Source of the DNA: Mariannaea sp. PMI_226
Lineage: Eukaryota > Ascomycota > Sordariomycetes > Hypocreales > Nectriaceae
Length of the DNA: 64,000 nt
Direction of reading: 5' to 3'
Assembly: GCA_024336345.1 (NCBI GenBank)
Contig: JANFOG010000007.1
Coordinates: 2,170,001 to 2,234,000 of the forward strand
Shown: positions 23,117 through 34,895 of the stretch, in pieces
Layout: each line of letters opens with the position of its first letter
How positions within the stretch are numbered: position 1 is the stretch's first letter
The notes under the pieces: model-generated
What the model saw: the letters and a program-made list of their open reading frames with translations, nothing else
What the model was told of the DNA's origin: nothing
Databases searched by the model: none
Program-made: the position numbers and the translations under genes

Positions 23117-23257
23117 CTCAGCGACCGCCACTAGTTCTATGTTTCTCTTATATACACCGAAACCACACGAAAGCACATTACATACTCGTCCATACTCACT
23201 AGGTCATGCCACAGTTCCAACAGCCAAATTTTCGATCGACTGCAGATTGCCGCCAAT

Positions 23258-25172
23258 ATGTCGGGCTGGAAACACGCATTCTCTTTGTCCAAGGAGCAAG
23301 TCAGAGACGCAACTCCGCCGGGCACAGTGACCCTGATTGGTTTGTGCTGACTTTACTCCGTGTTTGAATACGAGAGCAACGAAACTGTGGGAGTGGTGAA
23401 CTAACCTGTCTATGAAGAGCATCGTACTAGCAGCACCAATGGCCAAGCCTCAGCAGATGATGCTGGGATTATCAAGTATCCGTTGCCTTCTTCGGACCCC
23501 GCAGATCCTCTGAACTGGCCAACTTGGAGAAAGATGGCATTGCTGGCTACTGTATCACTCTATGCATTTGTTGCCAACTTCACCAGCGCCGACATTGCTG
23601 CCGCCCTTCAGCTTTGGCCAAAGTTCTTCCCTACGGACCCGCAGTCTGAGAGCAATCTTGTTCACCTCATCGCGGTACTAATTCTCCTTGTCTAATATTC
23701 CAACTCTCTTGCTATGCTGACGCCACATGCTAATTGATTCATAACGACCAAAGGTGAATGTATTATTCCTCGGAGTTGCCAACATCTGGTGGGTGCCTCT
23801 GTCGAACTGGATGGGACGCCGGCCGGTTCTCCTTATCGCTACCCTGCTCTTGACTCTCTGCACTGTCTGGGCCGGACTCGCAACGTCCTACCATTCCCTC
23901 CTCGCGGCACGGATCTTTCAAGGCATTGGTGGTGCCCCCGCCGATACTGTCGCACCAGCTCTCGTGGGGGATGTCTTTTTTATGCACGAACGAGGCAGAG
24001 CTATGGTAGGTCATACTCTTACCGAATCTAATTAAGAAGTCTTCAAGGAGCTGACATGTGTGTCTGGTTCAATTAGGCAATCTACACACTCTGGCTCTGT
24101 CTAGGCCCTATTGTTGGAGGAATTGTGGGTGGCTATATCGCTTTCAACATGGGGTGGACCTACATCTTCTGGATTGGCACAGCTCTGTCCGGGGCCTGCT
24201 TCCTCTCGGTAGCTCTCCTGGTCCCAGAGACACTGTACTCTGGTGAAAGGCCAATCCTCGAGCACACTCATGGCTCAGCCGAGTCAGAAAAGGGTGACCT
24301 TACGGTTCACGTAGAGCAGTCTTCCTGCACCAACTATGCTCCGTTCACCTTCTTTCGCTCCCTAGGTTTTAAGCGGCCTAGAGGTAGCTTATTACGTGCC
24401 TCCATGGCGCCGTGGCTGACACTTGTGTTCCCAGGCACTTGGGTCGTTATGTTCCACTATGCTGGGCTTGTCGGGGGTATTGTGACCATCTCGACATTGG
24501 GCGCCCAGCTGGTTGCCGCTCCTCCCTACCTCTGGGGTGCAAACGCTGGCCTTATCAACATTGGTGGTCTGATTGGAGCGATACTAGGTGTCATTTATAC
24601 GTACGTCGTGGCGGACTTGCGGTTAACCAGCCGAGCCAAACGCGAGAGGCATGGGTACGCTGAGCCAGAGGATCGTCTGCCGACCATGTTCCCCGCCCTT
24701 GCTATTGCGACCTGCGGCTTCTTTGTCTTCGGTTTCTGCGCTCAGTATCCGGGAGAGAAGGTGTGGGTGGCCCTCGAGGTTGGCTACGGCATGATCACGT
24801 TTGGCCTCCTCCAGATACCCTCCATCGGCTTCAACTACGTACGAGACCATCCATTTCGCTTTGCTTCACGCACGTTTTCTGATCTCTTTCTCCTAACCAT
24901 TGTCGCAGATTATCGATTCTTACTCGTATCGTGCAGCTGACTGCTTCCTTTGTGTCACGATCCTACGAGCCATCATCTCCTTCTCATGGACGTTTTTCGT
25001 GTTGCAATGGTCCGAGAAGGATGGGCCAGCGGAAGCCTTCGGAATTTTCGGCATGCTTATGGGGATATTCTCCCTCCTCACTGTCCCCCTGTGGCTTTGG
25101 GGCAAACGGTCGAGAATTGCGACTGCGAAGAGACTGGACAACAGTGCCAGGCTGACTCCACAGACCAACTAG
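23258..25172 (+). CDS. Major facilitator superfamily transporter (fungal DHA1-like)
   Basis: Five exons (23258-23339, 23418-23674, 23754-24005, 24077-24838, 24909-25172), 538 residues. The N-terminus has ATPPGTVTLIE and PADPLNWPTWRK, typical of fungal drug:H+ antiporter-like MFS. About 12 membrane segments are visible, with the loop signature SNWMGRRPVLL between TM2 and TM3 and LGPIVGGIVGGYIA. The first intron has a weak GTTTGT donor but restores the frame exactly. Probably imports the aromatic substrate or exports an intermediate; direction not predictable. Confidence 0.92.
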
Positions 25173-25794
25173 TCCTTGGCCGTGGAAGGGTCCCTGCAAA
25201 GTTCTATTGTGCCAGCATCAAAGGAAGAATCTAGGCCACAGCGTGATGAAGTATTATCATATTCTAAGATACGTGTAATTAATATGCAAGATTGCCCCGC
25301 ACCAGCTATACCGTCCCGGATCTTGATGGTGTATCTGGTTCTGTACTCCGACAACAATGCCCTTGGGAAGCATGTACTTATCTAATGTAAGAGGCCCAGT
25401 ACCATAATGGCATCAGAGGTCTCTAGGGGACATCATATAAACAAAGACAGGTATGAATTAATATACTTGTCCTGTGGCGTTGCTTGCGAGATTCCTTATG
25501 TAAATTCCGATATCCATCGAGAATGACAGCTCTGTGCTATGTTTGGCTCCATTGCCATGGGACGGTCAAAGGGTCTGCTCCAAGTCGGATGGGAGGCTCT
25601 TGCCCGTAAGCAATGCAAGCAAGTTAATCTTGTAGCAACGAATGGTCTGCTGTTGCAGCCGTTTCTGCCATATGCCGGGGCGTCAGATTCAGCTTATGCC
25701 TTTACCGACAAGATAATTAACCTCATACTTGGCAGATATATCATCAAACTCAAACCTTTAAAGTCATATCAATTATTCCCAAATTCGCCTAGTT
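25173..25794. other. Convergent intergenic region
   Basis: Between the 3' ends of the transporter and the fumarylacetoacetase. Nothing recognised. Confidence 0.5.
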
Positions 25795-27183
25795 TTATTG
25801 GTTCACATGCAGCTTATTATAAAAGCAAGCAGGCAGCACGTCTCCAGTGCACTCTCCAAAGCCAACTCCAGATCCTTCTCCACCAGCAATTGCCGTGATA
25901 CGAACTGCATCACCATCCTCTAGAAAGGAGCGACTGGTGCCATCTTCGAGTTGAATAGGCATGCTCCCCCCTTCCGTTTCCTCCAGAAGACAGCCGTAGG
26001 TACCTTTCTGGACGCCGCTGATGGTGCCTGTTGCTAAGAGGTCCCCCGTCCTCAATGGCGCCCCTGCACTAACCGCATGTGCTAGCATCTGGCGTACCGT
26101 CCAGAACAGTGAGTTCAAGTTTGACAACCCAGTCGTAGTACATTTTGAAGTCGATATTATCTCAACCTTAAGTATAATAGAATAAGTGGAAGCGGTAGGA
26201 TCAATCATGTGGGCCGCGACCGCGGAATGAGTAATTGGTGCAGTTATTCTGAAAGGTTCTAAGGCTTCGAGCGAGACCACCCAAGGCGATATCGATGTGC
26301 CAAAGTTCTTTCCATTCACGGGGCCTAATGGCATCATCTCGAATCCTTGAATGTCTCGAGCTAGCGTATTGTTAGAGAGGGTCATAGGAAATTCCGCTGC
26401 GGATCAGCCAGCTTACCGCTCCAATCATTCATCAGCACGAAACCGAAAATGTGATCATCAGCATCTGTGGCATTGAGTCTTGCTCCCATAGGTAGTGGTT
26501 TTCCAACAATCACTGCTACCTCAACCTCATAGTCTAACTTCCTAGACGGACCAAACACCACCGAACGATCTCTCGTTAAAGTGTGTCGCTCTGAGCTGTC
26601 CCAGAAATGCCCGACTGGTCGCTCAATAGGCGTCCCTGAGACCACTATAGAGCTTGCACGTCCTTGATAACACATGGGAAACTTGTAGAAAGATGGAGGT
26701 GCTGAGGTCTGGGCAGCCATAATTTGACCAGCCTTCTGGACGTGGTTCAAACTACAAGAGAAGTCTAGGGTTTTAAATATGAGTAAAATCTTAGATGCAT
26801 GTAATAAATCACATTCCAAGCATACCGGTGAAGTCGCCTATACTGACAGGCAAGTGCATAACTACGTCCTGTGCATGTTCTGCGTGGTTCCTCCAAGCCG
26901 CTTCGGTAGTTTGGTCTGTAAGAGTGTGTTGGATAACATGCCTAACGCTCTGCTGTACAGATCGAGGCAGCGCAGCGAAAGTATTTAGGGTCGGCTCTGC
27001 GAAAATACCCTTGGGTAATTCAGGTATTTCCTCAAACACCTCCTGCAGAGCAAGGCTGTCAAGAAAGATTACCTGATTGGCCAAGCGTGTAACGCACCGG
27101 GGCTCAGGGCGCTTTTTTGAAGAAGCTATTCCAAACGGAATATTAGCCAGCGAAAAGTGGCTCTCGTAGTCACTGGAGCTCAT
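25795..27183 (-). CDS. Fumarylacetoacetase (FAH family)
   Basis: Three exons (27183-26826, 26764-26417, 26360-25795), 423 residues, the normal length for eukaryotic FAH. Hydrolyses fumarylacetoacetate or a related diketo acid to fumarate and acetoacetate. The N-terminal SH3-like domain begins DYESHFSLANIPFGIAS. Catalytic and metal residues are visible: DFTDFSCSLNH (Asp, His), EVEVAVIVG (Glu), MNDWSARDIQ (Asp), NGKNFGTSISPW (Lys) and GDLLATGTISG. A second, decayed FAH piece lies at 16462. An exact cluster A element is 230 bp upstream. The product acetoacetate is notable given the decarboxylase-like domain at 16790-17757. No homogentisate dioxygenase is present in the window, so the upstream steps differ from tyrosine catabolism. 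Confidence 0.92.
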
Positions 27184-27412
27184 TTGGGCGAATTTTTTGT
27201 CTCTCTATAGGCGATGCGTATATGTTTTGCCTATATTTTGGCTTTCTGCACGCTTAATATATATATATACAATACTCCAAGTTAAGAAATATTTTGCGGC
27301 TGTAAAACCTGTCCCGCCTCTGTTCGGTCCTCCACTTTGTACTAGTACACTCTACCTTTTCGGAGGTTGACTAGTGTGCCACCACTTCCCCGACGAAGGT
27401 CAGTCCCGTCTT

Positions 27413-27425
27413 CTCCACATCCCGA
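27413..27425 (+). promoter_or_regulatory. Exact cluster A motif
   Basis: CTCCACATCCCGA, 230 bp upstream of the fumarylacetoacetase start. Confidence 0.7.
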
Positions 27426-27802
27426 TAGAAGACGGCTTGCAAGTTGTCACAGGGTAGACTGCAAGGAAGTGCTACAACGAAGCCATTGCCGTGTTGATGC
27501 TCATCTGATGATTATTTGCTCGAAGAACTCACAACTAAAAGTTGGGTTCCTACGCCGCACGACTCTGTAGCCCCTTTGGCATACTTTCCAGTGTAACTGC
27601 ATCCTTTCAGGAAGATGGCAAGCGACCTACCCTAAGTCCAGCGGTACATTACTACACATGACGCTTCTGGCAAACCCATAGTCGACCAGTCCATACCTAC
27701 TGCCTAACTATTTAAGATAAAATAGATCTATTAGAGTAGAAGGATGTAGATGAGTAGCTAAGAGGGGAAGACCGCTTCGTGGTGCTAACAACGGCAGACT
27801 TA

Positions 27803-27925
27803 TATGAAGGCTCCGCGATGTGGCAATTGCGGTAAGCCAGGTCAAAATATACAAACCTATAGAGAGGCTGGAGAAAAGTCTGATAAATCAATTTCTAGTC
27901 GTATAGTTGTAAATAATGTATGTTA
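27803..27925 (+). mobile_element. Transposase C-terminal zinc-knuckle fragment, degenerate
   Basis: Frame KAPRCGNCGKPGQNIQTY resembles the CxxCxxxGHNxxTC knuckle at the C-terminus of fungal pogo/Tc1-like transposases, with the His and last Cys lost. Only this tail is present. Weakly supported. Confidence 0.4.
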
Positions 27926-28291
27926 AGAATGATTACACATATAGCCGTCCTTTCCTAAAGCTCTCTATGGGGGCGATATATTGTCCCAGCACGTTGGCAC
28001 CTTCTTGTTCTAGTGCAAGCTAGCCATTGTCCCAACACATATCCATCACCTAGAAATCCGCCTTACCTTACCTCGTATGCTTCCATAGCAAAGCCAGGCT
28101 ATCTCCGGTCTGAGATGCGGAATATGCTGGCTTTGCCTTAGCTGCTACTATGGCTAGAGAAAATGCACTTGAACATTTTGGTTGGGCAAGAATTTGTGAC
28201 CAATCTTTTGGGGGTAGGGTAATGGGGCTGATAGCACGGCAAAAGCTAGGCAGCTTCATGCACTGTCAGCATTTCGATACCAACGCAATTC

Positions 28292-28314
28292 AGCCTTGTA
28301 AGGCTTACAAGGCT
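28292..28314. repeat. 23-bp palindrome
   Basis: AGCCTTGTAAG, a single G, then CTTACAAGGCT: perfect 11-bp arms. It lies about 490 bp upstream of the STAND-like gene. Could be a dimeric protein site or a transposon scar. Confidence 0.5.
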
Positions 28315-28799
28315 TGAAAGTGCATCATTTGTACCAGTCAATGCTCCCCAAGCTGACTAGAAACAGGCGAACGTGACTGCCTTGGGTTCTTGCATGGCTG
28401 CTGGGTGAGAGTTCTCATTCTTATCTACCATTCATCTCAATTATACCTTGGCAGCTTTCCAAGCTACATTGGGGACAGGCCCCCGGAGGCCACCCTCATT
28501 TCGCCCCGCCCAATCTTTTTACTTGGTTCGAACCCTACGCCTCACAGATAATGCCTGACAAGGCATCTACCTTCTAATTTGGCCGGGTTTAGATACAAGA
28601 TCTTCAGTCTTCCTTCAGCTGCTATAAAAACAACTCTGCAGTGCCTCAGAAATGTAAAAGAATTGACTTTTTGTAACTAAAAATTTGGTATTTAATCCAT
28701 GGAATCTCAACGCTTGCAATACTCTGGCGATTCTGGTCTATTTCTCGCCAATACCTATCATCACCTCCAATCCCCAAAAGTAACACCTTTGCCTAGACG

Positions 28800-31575
28800 A
28801 TGGTCGATCCTCTGAGTATAACTTGCGGCATCATCTCCATATGGGACTTGACTCAAAACATCATTAGCTTTACCAGAGCAGCTAAAGACGCAACAGAGGA
28901 CTGGAAGCGATACAGCGATGGTTTGAAGAGCGTGGCCTGCGTAAGTAACAGTCGCCTAACAAGTGAAGCAATGATTAACCAAGCCAACGATCTAGACCCA
29001 GAAGGTGCTTGAAAGCATGCTGAAGGAGTTTCCCCACATTTGCAACCTTACCTTTGAAGACGAAGGAAAGCAGTACAAACTCGTGGAGCACGTTAACGAC
29101 CAGCTGAAAGGTGTGAGAGAGGATGCTTCTGCTATTCTAGACAGGCACAACCAGCTTCAGCAAGGGACGAAAAAATGGAAGAAGCGATACCGGGAAATCT
29201 TTTCCTGGTCGAAGGACGTCGTTGGCTTCGTCCTGGAGAAGGAGCACATGAGTGTATTGATCAAACATGTCGAATACGCCCAACAGCACCTCCACTTAGC
29301 ATTGATGCTCGCTTCTATAGAAACTTCTGACAAATGGTAAGATACATCCCCAGATTTGGCATCTTTTGAACTAATCAGCTATGGCGAAGGCGAAATGAGG
29401 CTCGTGGCCTGCTTAATACTATCAAAACCGAGATGGTGGAACACCGTCGAGTCCTCGAGAAACTCGAAAATGGCATCAAGTTGAGCGATGCAATGCTCAA
29501 ACTTGATATCACAGCAAGATTGGCGCCCGATTCCAAGTTACATCGCTATGATATTCCGAGCAGCAAGGGAAAGCCTGTGCAACAAAGAAACCACCGCACT
29601 TTTTCGAAGAGATTGCACAAGGGTCTTGCCAAGATCTTCCCTTCCGTCGGGGAGCCTTCCATCCGTCATGTCGATCGTGAAGGCTCCGTTTCTCACAACG
29701 CCAATGATGACGACGACGATGGCCACGATGGAGACAATGAAACCTCCGACAATGATGAATCACCCGACCAGATCATTACAAACGGTATAGCTCGAGAAGA
29801 ATGCGCTGCGATGAGCCCAGGTAAATTCAAATACGATATTATTATCGAAAACGGAGAATGGATCCAAGTCCCCGTCAATTCTAGCGAATACAGTCGAGCG
29901 GTCAATCCTTTTATGAACCATGATGTCAAACATAACCATCCAACAAATGTTTCGACCGCCATCCGTGCGATTGATTGCATCAATTCGATGTCTGATGAGG
30001 AATGGGATGAGATGCGGTACCGACCGATTGAGGATCTAACGGAATTTTTTACCTCAGCTTGCAGTACCGCTTACCCAACCGACGCAGAGGTTATGGCGGA
30101 TGTGTCTCGAATCGAGATGCGTTTTCAGCTTCACGCACATGTTTTCATCCCAGAGACGGTAGACCTAGGGCTATGCAAAGACGCAGGGTCTGCTAGGCTC
30201 GCTTTCTGCGTCGACCATGCTACTGTTGAGAACGACAGGACGGTCCTCAGCGTCACCGAGCCATGTTCTACCAGATACGGCCGTGAGTGCAAGCACATCA
30301 CTCTCGAAATCAGCGGAGAGCGAGACCTTGTCATAGCGCTTCCAGACATGATACAAATAACAGGCCTGACCTGTGCAGACACGGCTGAGACACTGCAAGA
30401 AGACAATCCTGGCCCGCAGAGCTACACGTTGATGACATCTCCCTTGTGCCGTCGCAGGAACAGGTGTCACAGGTGTCATCATACCAGAATTGAGGGCGTA
30501 AATCACAATCAACCTCGGTGCTCTCTACCAATTCGTCTCTGTGGCTCATCGGGCCAGGTTCAACAGATAGTCGAGGATATCGACGACAACACAGAACGAG
30601 CTTCCTCGGAGGATGAGACGATGCACGGGCCTGACCCCAGATTCCCGATAGATATTTCTCCCGATGACGATGCATATGCATTTAACCTTTTGAGGCTTGT
30701 GATGATTGAGGAAACGTCTCAGCTTCCACCTGAGATCGAATGGGATAATTTTGTCCGATTTTTATCCCTAGCTCACAAATACCGTCAGAGCCTTGGAGAT
30801 AAGCCACTTGAGCAGGCAAGACACTGGGTAACTATCTTTCGGCCGTCCGAGTCATTCGACAAAGACGCTGTACCGTGGCTATGGATTATGTGGAAACTAC
30901 AGATGGGTCCGGAATTCAAGAGGCTGTCTTCGATCATTCAACAGCAAGCACAGTCCTCAATTTCATACTTACAGAATCAGCGCAAAGATGAGCTCCATAT
31001 CGAGCTACCGGACACGATTCTAGGCATGTGTATCTCATTTAAATCCCTAAAAATGGCACAGCTTTGTTAATTTCGTTGCAGAAATTCTAGATCAACGACG
31101 GTTAGTAGCTCTGTCAAGGGTCAGAGACATGATGATCTCTGAGATTGAGATGTTCAGGCAACAGTACTCTGAGGCAGTAACTGAAGAGATTGGCTTTCCA
31201 CCATGGCCGATAATAGAAACTATGTGCTCTTCTTTCGCTTTTGGCTACCTAAAGTTGGAATGCGAAAGATGGCTTGTGCGAGATGATTTTAACGGCGACA
31301 AGGAAGACTTTTTTGGAATAAGTTTCATCAGTCTCGGGAGAGCTATCCGGTCAATGATGGATCTCGAAGAATGGAAAGTCAGCACGGTGCCACCATCAGA
31401 TAAAATACCCGTCCCTCTAGCCATGCTCTCGGCGCTTGTTCCGATTGTAGGTGTGGGCTTACATAATTCTGGCCTTCACGGGCGGTGCAGCTCAAATATT
31501 AGTAGGAGACTGTCAGAGTTAATCACAGAGATAGAACGGGAGGATTGGGGTGTTGACCTGACACAGATTAGTTAG
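28800..31575 (+). CDS. Large protein with HeLo/STAND-like N-terminal helical domain
   Basis: Four exons (28800-28940, 29002-29336, 29390-31029, 31091-31575), 866 residues; the third junction is my best fit. The N-terminus MVDPLSITCGIISIWDLTQN with alternating hydrophobics and FTRAAKDATEDW matches the helical domains that begin fungal STAND/NLR and HET proteins. A lysine-rich helical region follows (about residues 47-200), then an acidic low-complexity stretch (NDDDDDGHDGDNETSDND, around residue 255). The rest is a globular region I do not recognise. No NACHT, NB-ARC, ankyrin or WD repeats were seen. It carries neither cluster motif and separates clusters A and B. Confidence 0.75.
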
Positions 31576-32224
31576 GAACTTTGCTCAAGTCCAGTTGCAA
31601 TTACCTGATGACCTATGCATACTGACCAGCAGTTTGTGGAAGGATTCGGTAGACCAACTTTCGTAAATATCGAGTAGTAGTGTCCATTCCAATAATGGAT
31701 CATTCTATCCCATAAATCCAGTGAATCCTAGAAACAAACTCAAAAAATGGCAATGACGCAAATACCACTGAGATTAGAAGAAGACTAAGCTGTCCAGAAC
31801 TGACGTAAAGAAACGGTAGGGCTAATAAGCTCAATGAGCATAGGTCACAGGGCAACGAGGACACAAGGCGAACCTATCGGCTTAGCAGTGGATTTTCATT
31901 AGGTTGAGGAGTTGTGCAAAGAAGAAAAAGGAGAGGGAAGAGGGTTCATAGAGAATCGTCAAAAGCAGCTGTAGGTTAAAGGTAGTAATATCAAACCCCT
32001 ATGTTCCTCTTTGAAAGTACTCTGCTATGTTAGTATCTACTACCCCCCCTGCACACATTTTCCTAAATATTGCATACGTTAAGGCATAAAATAACTTGAG
32101 CATTATCCAAATATCCCCGGCCGTCTTGCTGCCGCAAGAATACCATAATCATATCCATTCTCTAGAATATTTCCGCCACCTCTTCTCCAATCATCAATAG
32201 TTTCTCACTTATGTATCTATGCAT
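31576..32224. other. Convergent intergenic region
   Basis: AT-rich; nothing recognised. Confidence 0.5.
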
Positions 32225-33514
32225 TTATAACACGTTATCCTGGCGGATCCCACATGATAAGCGAATCTCATGATACACTGCTTCCTCAAAGCCTTGAATT
32301 AAAGGACCAACAGTCGGATCGGATGGTGGCAGAACTTGTGTTCCAAAAACTCCGCAGACTCCTGCCTCGCGGTCAATAAACTGAAATGTGTTAGCTCAAG
32401 ATCACAGCTGTGCGTGTACTTCGTGATGGCATACCCAGAACAGACTCGGCGCACCACTCCATAACAGTGTATTTCTTCGACGATAAGGATGCTGATCGCC
32501 GTCTATTAATAGACCTCCATATCCCCAGTCGTATTCGCCAGTATGAGGTAGGTCGCCGACTGCCCACATCGGGCAGTCTAGTTCCCTGAGTAGCGCTGCT
32601 TTTGAAGCCGCAGATAGTTGCGGTTGGAACATCAATGCCGCAGTTTCTCTTTTTAATAGAACTTGGTCATCAACAAGAATTGAATGCAAAATCTTCATAT
32701 AGTCTGAAAGAGCCATGAGAAGCCCTTGTCCCCCAAAGCACTCCTTAAGCCCGGTTGTGAAAGTAAGTGCATCTGGGTCCGGGATAGCACGGCCACTTTT
32801 GGGGTTTCGCACTGCCATTGGCTCCTGGGCTTTGCTGAAGAACGATGCAGTCGTGATACCAAGTCGTTGAAAGATATTCTGTCGAAAATATTCTTCAAGA
32901 GAACATACACATACATGTTCGATGATCTGGCCGACTCGATCGATGGCATTACCATAAAGCCAACTCTCTCCAGGCTCATAAGAAATAGGGAAATCGAAAT
33001 TGGAATTTATGGTACCATCAGCTTTGTAACCTGGTGCTGATTCAACGTACTTGGCTATTTGTGTGCTCATAAACGTATAAGCGGCTCCAGCAGTGTGGGT
33101 AAGGAGGTGGTGCAAAGTTATGCTGTTCATACGTTTGTGTGAGACGTAAGTGCCATCAGACTTCACCTCTCCATCGATTACCTCTCTGCTAGAAAACACG
33201 GGTATGTATTTGGAAACATCTTCGTCCAGCTTTATGAGGCCTCTCTCCACCAACTGCAAAGCCGCGATCGTGGTGACAAGTTTTGTCAATGAAGCAATCT
33301 CTAAGACAGTATCTATCTTGTAGCTAGAGTCAGAACCCGTGACGGCTTTAGAATATGAGAAGCTTCCTGCGAGATTATTAGTTGTAGTGCCCATGTAGAT
33401 GTTCGCCCAGCTGGGGGACAGATATTTACCCCTGTTGTCCTTTGCGAGGACTATGGCACCAGGTACAATGCCGTCCTGCACAGCCTTTTCCAAGACTCTT
33501 TCGTATGCCTCCAT
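32225..33514 (-). CDS. Beta-lactamase-fold serine esterase (class C / EstB type)
   Basis: Two exons (33514-32435, 32380-32225), 411 residues; an in-frame ATG at 33622 would extend it by 36. The SxxK nucleophile motif is SLTKLVTT and the Y-x-N motif is LYGNAID. The C-terminal exon, reached through a 54-bp intron, gives FGTQVLPPSDPTVGPLI, the conserved tail of fungal members such as lovastatin-related esterases. It probably hydrolyses an ester or lactone. Placed first in cluster B, divergent from the Dabb gene with a GGCCG palindrome between them; an esterase next to a Baeyer-Villiger enzyme would open the ester that enzyme makes. Confidence 0.92.
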
Positions 33515-33754
33515 GTTGTTTTGTAGGAGAGAAGAGACAGTCCGCTGGTAAAAGCTAGCTTGAGTCTTCCTGTTGGTGTAATCTATAGTCCGTAACTTCG
33601 GCCATTTCACAAGCAGTATCATCCGAGAACTGAAAAAGATTTAATTTAAGTAGTAGTCCTCACGAGGCATCAAACGAAAGGCCTATCTTTGCCCGTGCTT
33701 GACTAATTTGAGAAAGCTCAAAAAGCACCTCCCACAGGGATGCCGAGTCCTTAA

Positions 33755-33779
33755 TTGGCCGATAACGGCCGACGGCGAA
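33755..33779. promoter_or_regulatory. Cluster B motif array
   Basis: TTGGCCGATAACGGCC then GACGGCGAA: three overlapping GGCCG/CGGCC half-sites between the divergent esterase (241 bp away) and Dabb gene (155 bp away). Confidence 0.65.
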
Positions 33780-33932
33780 TCTACCCCACTGCACTACGAT
33801 ATGACCTTGGGTATCTACTGATGACTGATGTTCAAGCTGAATTATTCACAGCTATTAAGGATGATGAGGAGACATGGATCAGTTTTCTTTTTGCATTGCT
33901 CAGACTAATCATTTCACCACGTCCTACGCAAG

Positions 33933-34406
33933 ATGACTGTCACCCACATCGTTTCCTTCCAGTTCAAACCAGGAACCACGCCAGCCTCTATCAAGGTACA
34001 AGCTTCGCCAGCGTCCCCAAGGATAAATCGTGCTAAGATGTGTCCTCCGTCATTAATAGGACCTTATCAACCAGATGCTAGCCTTAAAAGAAGCATGTCT
34101 ACACCCTGTGTCAGGAAAGCCTTATATCGCATCATGCACTGGAGGGGTCGACAACTCCGTACAGGGAATTCAGGTGAGCATTTGAACCAGGACTACATGA
34201 AAGACATGCCCTTAACTGACCATGCCCTGTCGTAGAATGGACTGACCCACGTCTTTGTTGTTATCTTTGACAACATTGAGGACCGAGACTATTACGCGCT
34301 GAAAGATCCTGTTCATTTGAAATTTGTGAAATGGAGCAATTCGGTCCTGGAACAGGTTCAAGCGGTGGACTTTACTGAGGGAGAGTTTGGTGATAATCAC
34401 ATATAG
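33933..34406 (+). CDS. Stress-responsive A/B-barrel (Dabb) domain protein
   Basis: Three short exons (33933-33995, 34060-34173, 34236-34406), all phase 0, 115 residues. The Dabb pattern is clear: MTVTHIVSFQFKPGT at the start, then GGVDNSVQGIQNGLTHVFVV, and DPVHLKFVKWSN near the end. These small dimeric proteins include fungal and plant aldol cyclases and accessory isomerases, as well as proteins of unknown role. It probably acts on a reactive intermediate of cluster B. Confidence 0.88.
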
Positions 34407-34698
34407 ATAGCCTCACATATAAAACCCGTTTTCTTCATGTCATTCCTAATGATTATCATCCTCGTGTGCTGCTTTGGTCCGTTAGCTCAGCGAGTAGAAC
34501 CTTTTGACACGATATTATGATCTTATTGAAAGACGTGTTTGACAGAGTAATGGAAACGAAAGGGAACCCAGCAGCCTCCGTCAAGGGAATGTGCGCTGTG
34601 CATGCATACACGAGAAACCAGCCGCCTAGCACGTTTCTGGGACCAGCGCTTATGTTGGTTGCCATGACTCGGCTGGGTCATCTTGCAGTTATATAAAT

Positions 34699-34709
34699 GG
34701 CCGACGGCC
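34699..34709. promoter_or_regulatory. Cluster B palindrome
   Basis: GGCCGACGGCC flanked by AAT and AATT, 187 bp upstream of the SDR start. Identical, as reverse complement, to the core at 46201-46211. Confidence 0.7.
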
Positions 34710-34895
34710 AATTCATCACGCCCGACCTCGCGCGAACTTACGGCAAGTGTCCCAACCATGGTAAAATGATCCCCTAAATACGTGAGTTATGAGTATAAGG
34801 CCATTAGTCTTTATAGAGACCTGCGCAGCCGCCATTATCAATCCCTTTCCAGATACTCATCGCGGAAATTATTGCCTGTGATCAGACAAGTCATC

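Larger units (their letters stand above)
21743..23257. other. Intergenic: repeat copy, SDR relic, MFS promoter
   Basis: Holds dispersed repeat copy 2, a decayed short-chain dehydrogenase and, near 23,091, a variant cluster A element. No intact gene. Confidence 0.6.
27184..28799. other. Intergenic with transposon fragment and palindrome
   Basis: Contains the FAH promoter with the exact cluster A motif, a short TA microsatellite near 27,261, a transposase zinc-knuckle fragment near 27,800-27,925, and a 23-bp palindrome at 28292-28314. No intact gene. Confidence 0.5.

Noticed and set aside
27260..27275. TA-rich tract as an origin or telomeric feature
   Set aside because: Short TA microsatellite only; no telomere repeats or other supporting structure.
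34482..34560. tRNA-like A-box sequence (GTTAGCTCAGCGAGTAGAAC)
   Set aside because: No matching acceptor stem, anticodon arm or B-box (GGTTCGA) follows at the right distance.
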